DNA of 5,881 nt from Pseudomonadota bacterium (lineage in GTDB: Bacteria > Pseudomonadota > Gammaproteobacteria > Acidithiobacillales > Acidithiobacillaceae): contig JAKAVW010000132.1 of the NCBI GenBank assembly GCA_021827445.1, positions 2,053 through 7,933 on the forward strand, written 5' to 3'. The translations under genes were made by a program, and so were the position numbers. The notes beneath the pieces were generated by a model. That model was not told the origin of the DNA. It made no database searches and saw nothing but the letters and a program-made list of their open reading frames with translations. Shown here one piece after another: positions 1-4,430 of the stretch (its first letter is position 1; each line of letters begins with the position of its first letter).

Positions 1-342
1 TTCCAGATTTTTCTGATACTGCTGTCGTGACCGGGTGACATCCCGAAAATACCGGATACTCAATACTCGCCCAGGCTGCTCGAACATCGTACCCATCATT
101 TGCGACAGATGCTGAGCCAGCGCCATGAGGCCATCGGCATCCAGAATGGACTTCGCGCCATCCAGCCAGAAATAGGATGCCAGCCCTCCCCCTTCCAGCA
201 CCACGGCCTCACGAGCTTCCTCCACCGGACGCACGATACTGCGCAATCCGGTTTCCGATTCCTCGTCCATTTCATCCTCCACCTGCTGAGACAGCACATT
301 CCAGCGATGGATACCGTGCAACTGTATGGATTGGGCCAGCAT
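1..342 (-). CDS. icmB: IcmB/DotO (TraU)-like type IV secretion ATPase, N-terminal fragment (3' end outside window)
   Basis: The first 114 residues of a gene running off the left edge. The fragment has an acidic Glu/Asp stretch (about 21-30), then a VVLEGGGLASYFWLDG segment (47-62) and a helix plus strand ending in RVLSIRYFRD (92-101). This layout resembles the N-terminal domain of IcmB/DotO/TraU VirB4-class ATPases, where a short strand pair precedes a conserved helix and a strand ending in SRD or FRD. Those proteins are about 1000 residues long and carry Walker motifs further on, which cannot be seen here. The start at 342 is forced from upstream by an in-frame stop three codons before, and AAGGA lies ten bases upstream. 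Position after an IcmD-like gene agrees with the icmC-D-J-B order of Legionella. The identity is an inference from a short stretch and context. Confidence 0.6.
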   Translation of the reverse strand, partial: MLAQSIQLHGIHRWNVLSQQVEDEMDEESETGLRSIVRPVEEAREAVVLEGGGLASYFWLDGAKSILDADGLMALAQHLSQMMGTMFEQPGRVLSIRYFRDVTRSRQQYQKNLE

Positions 343-352
343 GATTTTTCAG

Positions 353-357
353 TCCTT
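353..357 (-). promoter_or_regulatory. Ribosome binding site of icmB-like gene
   Basis: AAGGA ten bases before the ATG at 342, just downstream of the repeat-containing gap. Spacing is a little long but there is an in-frame stop between it and the start codon, so no alternative upstream start is possible. Confidence 0.6.
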
Positions 358-381
358 TTTCGTGTGTTCAACAATCCGGCA

Positions 382-449
382 GGCTTGCAGCCGGCAGAGG
401 TTGCGCCTCCGCAGGGAATGCTCCCCGCAGGGAATGCTCCCCGCAGGGG
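382..449. repeat. GC-rich repeat module array in the icmD-icmB gap
   Basis: The 136-base gap at 343-478 is mostly repeat. Bases 382-416 are identical to 4582-4616. They lead into copies of the GCTCCCCGCAGGGG module at 420-433 (one mismatch) and 436-449 (exact), spaced 16 nt apart together with a GCAGGG at 411. This is the only array with a period that is not a multiple of three, and the only tandem array in noncoding sequence. Confidence 0.9.
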
Positions 450-478
450 TTGCACCTGACAGGAATACCCGTTTTCGA

Positions 479-886
479 TCAGGGAACGACCACGTTTCCG
501 CTGGTCGATCCCGCCGTCACGTTGGCGTTTCCGGCCGTCATGTTCTCAAAGGTCTTTTCGCCCGATCCCGTCACCCAGGGAAGGGCACACAGTATCGTTC
601 CGGCGGCCAACGGGAAGGCGATGTGTTTTAAGCCGATCTGCTTTCCCTGCTGTTCCAGCTCGCCTTTCTTGTGCATGTGCCAGCCGCCGTATGTTCCCGC
701 AGCCAACCCCGCCGTCGTTGAACCGAGCGTGATGATGCCGGGGAGATAGCTTCCCAGGGTGTAGACGTTTTTGGCGTCGGTCACCAATCCCGTTACCGCC
801 CACGCCGGAGAGGTACACAAGGCCGTCAGTCCCACCACCTTGGCCAGACCCCACAGAATTTGTTTATTGCGATGACTCAGTTTCAT
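479..886 (-). CDS. icmD: IcmD/DotP-like membrane protein of an MPF-I type IV secretion system
   Basis: A 135-residue exported or inner-membrane protein, probable component of the Dot/Icm-type conjugation machine. Residues 1-30 form a signal peptide (basic start KLSHRNK, hydrophobic core, SPAWA cleavage motif). Two hydrophobic segments follow at about 46-66 and 88-105, separated by a short charged loop (MHKKGELEQQGKQ). The order GSY-hydrophobic-charged loop-hydrophobic-LP-GSGEKTF matches what I know of IcmD/DotP, where a GSYIAG-type helix and an LP...GE..F ending are typical. The tail has a weak internal repeat (TAGNANV/TAGSTSGNV). The start at 886 has AGGAGC six bases upstream and puts the signal peptide at the N-terminus; the frame stays open to 1015, but that region is noncoding repeat. 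A hairpin with U-run precedes it. The IcmC-then-IcmD order supports the call. Confidence 0.72.
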   Translation of the reverse strand: MKLSHRNKQILWGLAKVVGLTALCTSPAWAVTGLVTDAKNVYTLGSYLPGIITLGSTTAGLAAGTYGGWHMHKKGELEQQGKQIGLKHIAFPLAAGTILCALPWVTGSGEKTFENMTAGNANVTAGSTSGNVVVP

Positions 887-892
887 GATCTT

Positions 893-898
893 GCTCCT
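893..898 (-). promoter_or_regulatory. Ribosome binding site of icmD-like gene
   Basis: AGGAGC six bases before the ATG at 886, the same spacing as the icmC-like gene. It sits only five bases downstream of the U-run of the putative terminator, so hairpin state could affect its access. Confidence 0.78.
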
Positions 899-902
899 GA
901 TG

Positions 903-927
903 AAAAAATTGAGGACCGGTTCCTCAA
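903..927 (-). terminator. Hairpin plus U-run upstream of icmD-like gene (possible terminator or attenuator)
   Basis: Read on the minus strand there is a perfect 7-bp inverted repeat, TTGAGGA and TCCTCAA, with a 5-nt loop ACCGG, followed directly by six T residues. This is the form of an intrinsic terminator, though the stem is short and only partly GC. It lies between the icmC-like stop and the icmD-like ribosome site. It may partially end transcripts from the upstream genes or protect a processed 5' end. Confidence 0.45.
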
Positions 928-966
928 ACCCCTTGGTGCCGCAGACTTTTTGCCCCCTTTTTACTC

Positions 967-989
967 CCCCCTGCGGGGGCGCAACCCCC
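967..989. repeat. Palindromic repeat module in the icmC-icmD gap
   Basis: A CCCCC-TGC-GGGGG hairpin core continuing into GCGCAACCCCC. The central G-run can pair with either flanking C-run, giving two mutually exclusive stems. The rest of the 165-base gap (887-1051) holds the terminator-like hairpin and a second-family module: 1020-1031 is the reverse complement of 2962-2973. Confidence 0.8.
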
Positions 990-1051
990 GATGAACATCT
1001 CCTGCGAGACTGCAAGCCATGCCGTCTGCAAAACCTGCCACCCGCAGGACA

Positions 1052-1597
1052 TTAAAATGGCAGTTGGGTGCCGGCGAGTGTGGCTATTGCCATCGCCATG
1101 CCCGCAATGTCGATCAGTCCCAAGCCCCCCAACAGGTGCATCCAGGCCTTGTCATGATGTTCATTGTTCCGGGGATTGCCCGTATTCAGGCGGTACATCA
1201 TGCGCATTCCGCTCACGAACCAGATGATCCCCAGCAATTGCAGGAAGTGCATGATGTCCACGATGGCGGTAGACACGTCCTGCCCGCCCGGGCCGGTATA
1301 GGCCAGTGGCGAGGGACTGGCCGATCCGGTGAAGGTCAGCAGGCTGGAACCCATGAAATAGGCCAGACCGCACATCACGGAGCCGATGACGATGGACCAC
1401 GCGATGGAACTCATCGTGAGTTTCGGGTCCTCGACGGACAGCATCCCAAAACGCCACATCCGGTAACCACCCATCGCCACCATGTACAGGCCCATGATCG
1501 TGGCCGACAGAAAAACCAGCCCGATGACCGGGTTGATGATGGTGCTGGCATTTTCGATCATCGAGATCGGCGACAGCGGTGTATTTAACAACGGCAT
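1052..1597 (-). CDS. icmC: IcmC/DotE-like inner-membrane protein of an MPF-I type IV secretion system
   Basis: A 181-residue membrane protein, probably part of the Dot/Icm (IncI) transfer apparatus. Four hydrophobic helices can be seen at about 23-45, 63-83, 110-134 and 152-175. The C-terminal half has the pattern of this family: a helix ending in a basic patch (VSGMRMMYRL), a hydrophilic stretch (NPRNNEHHDK), then a Gly-rich helix starting WMHLLGGLG. Length and four-helix topology agree with IcmC/DotE. The start at 1597 is supported by AGGAGA six bases upstream, although the frame is open to 1873; the upstream portion coincides with the 157-residue gene in another frame. It overlaps that gene by 13 nt. 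The family call rests on topology, motif feel and position before an IcmD-like gene, so a different small T4SS membrane protein is possible. Confidence 0.68.
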   Translation of the reverse strand: MPLLNTPLSPISMIENASTIINPVIGLVFLSATIMGLYMVAMGGYRMWRFGMLSVEDPKLTMSSIAWSIVIGSVMCGLAYFMGSSLLTFTGSASPSPLAYTGPGGQDVSTAIVDIMHFLQLLGIIWFVSGMRMMYRLNTGNPRNNEHHDKAWMHLLGGLGLIDIAGMAMAIATLAGTQLPF

Positions 1598-2058
1598 GAC
1601 TTTTCTCCTGTTTCCATTACGCTCTCGGCAAGACCAGTCGTCTGCGGACCTGCGGTCGGCAAGGCTGCGGTCGGCAAGACCCGCCAGTAACCAAAGGCCA
1701 GACCGTGATTCCCACAGGACAGCGGTAACGGCCTGGGCAGCCATGCCTGAATCTCCCGCAGATCCTGACCCAACAGAAAATAATCTCCTCGATAGGGCAT
1801 GGACGGAAAATCCGGCCATGCGCGACGCGCCTGCTCCCCCAAAAACCAGAGGGTCAGAGTCGAGGCATCCCATGCGGCGTTTTCGGGATCATCCACCCGC
1901 ACCCCCGCCGTTCCGGACCAGTTCCGCCAGAACGGGTCCGTATTTAGCAGGATGCCCTGCCCTCCCGGATTCCGGCTTTCCCACGACCGATAAAACAGGG
2001 TCAGCAATCTGGGCAGAAAAACACCCTGAAATCCCGCCAGAACCGCCAGTTCCCTCAT
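1585..2058 (-). CDS. Hypothetical Trp-rich protein between helicase and icmC-like gene
   Basis: I do not recognise this 157-residue protein. It has eight tryptophans (26, 44, 47, 63, 71, 81, 106, 125), no clear signal peptide and no convincing membrane segment, so it is probably soluble. Its start shares an ATGA overlap with the SF2 helicase stop, with a G-rich stretch just upstream as a possible ribosome site. Its last 13 nt overlap the icmC-like gene, whose Shine-Dalgarno lies inside this gene's 3' end; this coupling argues that it is real. Residues 128-143 contain LPTAA/LPTAG pentapeptides encoded by a 15-nt DNA repeat, so the native C-terminus may have been extended by repeat growth. In Legionella the gene preceding icmC is icmG, but no similarity to IcmG (membrane anchor plus coiled coil) is visible here. 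Confidence 0.75.
   Translation of the reverse strand: MRELAVLAGFQGVFLPRLLTLFYRSWESRNPGGQGILLNTDPFWRNWSGTAGVRVDDPENAAWDASTLTLWFLGEQARRAWPDFPSMPYRGDYFLLGQDLREIQAWLPRPLPLSCGNHGLAFGYWRVLPTAALPTAGPQTTGLAESVMETGEKSCRC
1604..1609 (-). promoter_or_regulatory. Ribosome binding site of icmC-like gene
   Basis: AGGAGA six bases before the ATG at 1597. It decides the start against the longer open frame to 1873, and lies inside the last codons of the upstream 157-residue gene. Confidence 0.8.
1650..1678. repeat. Second-family tandem repeat, 15-nt period, in the 157-residue gene
   Basis: The 14-mer CTGCGGTCGGCAAG occurs at 1650-1663 and 1665-1678, a 15-nt period that keeps the frame and encodes LPTAA then LPTAG. 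A partial copy (TCGGCAAGAC) recurs at 1625-1634. Confidence 0.85.
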
Positions 2059-4430
2059 GAGACCCCCGCCCCCGTGGGTACCCGCATCCGCCCGTCTCTA
2101 CCCGTATCCCCGGAATCTTCCAGCTTCGCGGCAGTCGGCACCTCTACGACAGGCAACAGGGGTGCAACCCCCTGCGGGGAGCCCATCTCCTGTTCTCCTG
2201 TCGCAAGACCGGCGTCTGCAGGGTTGCCGCCTGCAAGCCCCTGGGACAGCCATGCGGGTGGACGGGACGGCGGAAAACTCATTGGCTCCGCAGAGGTCGA
2301 TGGAGCGGCTGGCGAAAACGAGGGAGGCGGAATCGGCGCATCCCATCCGGTAGGAACGTTCTTCGCAGGAACGCCCATCACAGGGGGTTGCACCGCTGCA
2401 GGAACGCCCCCCGCAGGGATGCCCCCCGCAGGGGGCTGCGACCGTTCGGGGGGTACACTATTATTATACACCCCGCCAACAGTTGCATCCTGCGGTTTTT
2501 CCAGATGTTTTTCATCGGGCAAATCATCCTGCAGGTCCAGGACGCCACTACGCGACAGGCGATACAGGAACCGGCGCATGGTCTGCTCCACGGCATCCTG
2601 CGTACCCGCCGTTCGCTGAATCCACGTATTCAGCGCGCGCTCATCACCGACTTCCATGCGCATGTGTTCCCTCCCGGACCATTGCCAGCCGTCCACCATC
2701 CATCGCTCCGCCCGTTCCGACCAGCGCACCCGAACCGCAAATGGCGCGTAGTCCAGAAATCCCTGCCCGACGCTCAGCATGTTCACCATCTGCATGGGCA
2801 AAGAGGCATCCTGTTCCTTGGTGCCGTAGGACTTTTTCACCGGAACGCCGGATATGCGAGACCAGCGCCGGGCCATTTCCTGCAAGGCGGGATCACTGGC
2901 ATGCAGCTTGCGCTCCAGCCACAGTGTGCTGCGCACGGCGTTTGTCCTACGGACGGCGGTCTTGCAGACGGCAGTCTTGTTCGAGAACGATTCGGGGTTG
3001 TCGATCTGGAACCGCAGCAACAAAAAGTCCTTGCCGTTACGCGCACGGATGGGCAGCACTCTCAGCGCCTTCAGAGGCATGCAAAATTGCGCTTCCGGTT
3101 CGATGCAAGCTGGCGCATCCTGCGTCCCGTCCGAATCTGGGGACAACGGTAGAAATTCCGTCTCCGCATCGTTCCGTTTTTGCCAGCGCCGTTTTCTCCA
3201 TGCCAGCGGCATGGCGTTCTCACCCCGGGCGGCATCCACCGGCCCCAGACGCTCGATGTGCTGGCCGTAATCCAGTATCCGGCAGGTGGTCCTGGCGGAC
3301 GGCAGGGTCCCGGCGGACGGCAGGATCTTGCCTTCCGCAGGGTCCTGGCTGACAGCGAATGGCCGCAACCCTCTCCCGGCCATCTGCAGATAGCGCACCA
3401 CCGATTGCGTCCGTCGCAACAATACAATCGCGTCGATTTCCGGTACGTCCAGGCCTTCCGTGAACACGTCCACATTCACCAGGTGGCGGAACGCCCCTTG
3501 CCGGAACCTCTCGATCTGCGCATTGCGCGCGTCCTCGGAGTGACCACCATGCAGGACGCAAGCACTGTCCAATGCTTCCGCCACCGCTTCCGCTTCCTTG
3601 ATCGTGTCGCAGAAAATCAGCACATGATCACAATCTTCGGTTTTTTCCAGTATCTCCTGGATACGTTGCGTGAAATCCAGAGAGCGGTATCCACCGATTT
3701 CCGCCGCCGCCACTTCGCCGTGTGAGAGCTGGATGCCCGTTGTCGGCAGAACATACCGCACCGGCACGACTTCCGGAGCCAATAGAAATCCCTGCGCAAT
3801 GAGTTCCTGCGGATAAATCCAGCAGGATGCCTTTTGAAACAGGCTTTGCGCCCCATAGATGGGAACATGCCGGTTATCGACCATCCGCCAGGGCGTGGCC
3901 GTCAATCCGATGATCGGCGGGTCCTTGTCCAGCGACCGCAAAAAAGCCACGTACAGCCCGCCTTCTTCTTCCGATCCCACCCGATGCGCCTCATCCACCA
4001 GCACCAGATCCCAATCGCGGCGATTCTCCAATCTGGAAATGGTCTGGATGCTGGCCACCGTGACACTGCCCGGAACCGCTTCATCCAGCATCCCCATGCC
4101 CGCACTCACCACCAGCGTCGGAATCCCCTGCGGGGAGCCAAGCCCCTGCGGGGAGCTATCCCCCTGCGGGGAGCTATCCCCTTGCAGGGGGCCAAGTCCC
4201 TGCGGGGAGCTTCCCTCGAATCGTTTCCGCGCCTGGGTCAACAAGCGAGTCCGATGGGCCAGAACCAGAATCTGATGCTCGGGGTGATCCCGTAACCATT
4301 GCTCGATGATCGCACGCATCACGACCGTCTTACCCGCGCCGGTCGGCAGGACGCCCACTGGACACAGGCCGTCAGCGGCATCTTTCAGCAACGCATCGAC
4401 AGCTACCTCCTGATAGGATCGCAATTTCAT
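2055..4430 (-). CDS. DEAH-box superfamily 2 helicase (SSL2/COG1061-like) with in-frame repeat insertions
   Basis: ATP-dependent nucleic-acid helicase or translocase of 791 residues. Motifs: I LPTGAGKT 28-35, Ia LAHR 57-60, Ib ASIQT 126-130, II DEAH 146-149, III TAT 177-179, IV LIFCDT 271-276, V DVFTEGLDVP 321-330, VI QMAGRGLRP 349-357; both RecA-like domains are therefore complete. Residues 73-102, between Ia and Ib, are an SPQGLG/SPQGDS hexapeptide array. Smaller repeat insertions lie at 370-381 (LPSAGT), 485-499 (KTAVC/KTAVR) and 666-679 (PPAGG/IPAGG). Residues about 440-635 hold an unassigned conserved-looking region rich in Trp and Arg; 660-791 is a Pro/Ala-rich, probably disordered tail. 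The start at 4430 was chosen because homologues begin close to a LRxYQ motif (LRSYQ here, residues 3-7) and it makes an ATGA overlap with the upstream gene; the frame is open to 4505, but no good Shine-Dalgarno supports the extra 25 residues. Partner and substrate are unknown. Confidence 0.93.
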   Translation of the reverse strand: MKLRSYQEVAVDALLKDAADGLCPVGVLPTGAGKTVVMRAIIEQWLRDHPEHQILVLAHRTRLLTQARKRFEGSSPQGLGPLQGDSSPQGDSSPQGLGSPQGIPTLVVSAGMGMLDEAVPGSVTVASIQTISRLENRRDWDLVLVDEAHRVGSEEEGGLYVAFLRSLDKDPPIIGLTATPWRMVDNRHVPIYGAQSLFQKASCWIYPQELIAQGFLLAPEVVPVRYVLPTTGIQLSHGEVAAAEIGGYRSLDFTQRIQEILEKTEDCDHVLIFCDTIKEAEAVAEALDSACVLHGGHSEDARNAQIERFRQGAFRHLVNVDVFTEGLDVPEIDAIVLLRRTQSVVRYLQMAGRGLRPFAVSQDPAEGKILPSAGTLPSARTTCRILDYGQHIERLGPVDAARGENAMPLAWRKRRWQKRNDAETEFLPLSPDSDGTQDAPACIEPEAQFCMPLKALRVLPIRARNGKDFLLLRFQIDNPESFSNKTAVCKTAVRRTNAVRSTLWLERKLHASDPALQEMARRWSRISGVPVKKSYGTKEQDASLPMQMVNMLSVGQGFLDYAPFAVRVRWSERAERWMVDGWQWSGREHMRMEVGDERALNTWIQRTAGTQDAVEQTMRRFLYRLSRSGVLDLQDDLPDEKHLEKPQDATVGGVYNNSVPPERSQPPAGGIPAGGVPAAVQPPVMGVPAKNVPTGWDAPIPPPSFSPAAPSTSAEPMSFPPSRPPAWLSQGLAGGNPADAGLATGEQEMGSPQGVAPLLPVVEVPTAAKLEDSGDTGRDGRMRVPTGAGVS
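2159..2241. repeat. Mixed repeat modules in the SF2 helicase C-terminal tail
   Basis: Bases 2169-2182 are an exact CCCCTGCGGGGAGC module read as SPQG in the helicase frame. Next to it, 2205-2241 carries related GCAAGACC / GTCTGCAGGG / GCCTGCAAGCCC segments encoding part of a Gly/Ala-rich tail (GLAGGNPADAGLATG). Confidence 0.75.
2362..2443. repeat. Repeat array, 15-nt period, in the SF2 helicase C-terminal tail
   Basis: GCAGG-type units start at 2365, 2398, 2413 and 2428; the last three are exactly 15 nt apart. On the minus strand they encode PPAGG, IPAGG and VPA pentapeptides. The period differs from the 18 nt of the other coding arrays but still preserves frame. Confidence 0.85.
2952..2979. 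repeat. Second-family tandem repeat, 15-nt period, inside the SF2 helicase
   Basis: GACGGCGGTCTTG at 2952-2964 recurs with one change at 2967-2979. It encodes KTAVC and KTAVR at residues 485-494, between an apparently structured strand (FLLLRFQIDNPE) and helix. Confidence 0.78.
3294..3324. repeat. Second-family tandem repeat, 18-nt period, after helicase motif VI
   Basis: The 13-mer GGCGGACGGCAGG occurs at 3294-3306 and 3312-3324. It encodes LPSAGT and LPSART just after motif VI of the SF2 helicase, ahead of the conserved-looking CRILDYG segment. Confidence 0.82.
4125..4210. repeat. Five-unit tandem array, 18-nt period, inside the SF2 helicase core
   Basis: Units start at 4125, 4143, 4161, 4179 and 4197, all exactly 18 nt apart. 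Three are exact CCCCTGCGGGGAGC; the last has one change and the fourth is more divergent. On the minus strand each encodes a hexapeptide of the SPQGLG/SPQGDS type, lying between helicase motifs Ia and Ib. Confidence 0.95.

Noticed and set aside
96..455. Minus-strand open frame of 119 codons overlapping the icmB-like start
   Set aside because: It begins in the repeat array and is Trp/Arg/Cys-rich nonsense; the overlapping frame from 342 has a ribosome site and IcmB-like pattern.
887..1015. Longer start for the icmD-like gene
   Set aside because: The added residues come from repeats and the terminator-like hairpin and would bury the signal peptide; AGGAGC supports 886.
1598..1873. Longer start for the icmC-like gene
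   Set aside because: This stretch codes for the 157-residue gene in another frame, and AGGAGA supports 1597.
2456..2472. TATAAT-like internal promoter on the minus strand in the SF2 gene
   Set aside because: TATAAT is present in a small AT-rich spot, but no -35 box lies at proper spacing and the bases encode residues VYNNS in frame; not enough to call.
2483..3352. Plus-strand open frame of 289 codons opposite the SF2 helicase
   Set aside because: Composition is Arg/Pro/Ser-rich without domains; the minus strand holds a convincing helicase.
4125..4210. CRISPR array
   Set aside because: Units are 14 nt with 4-nt similar linkers, no unique spacers, and the whole array is translated in frame within a helicase.
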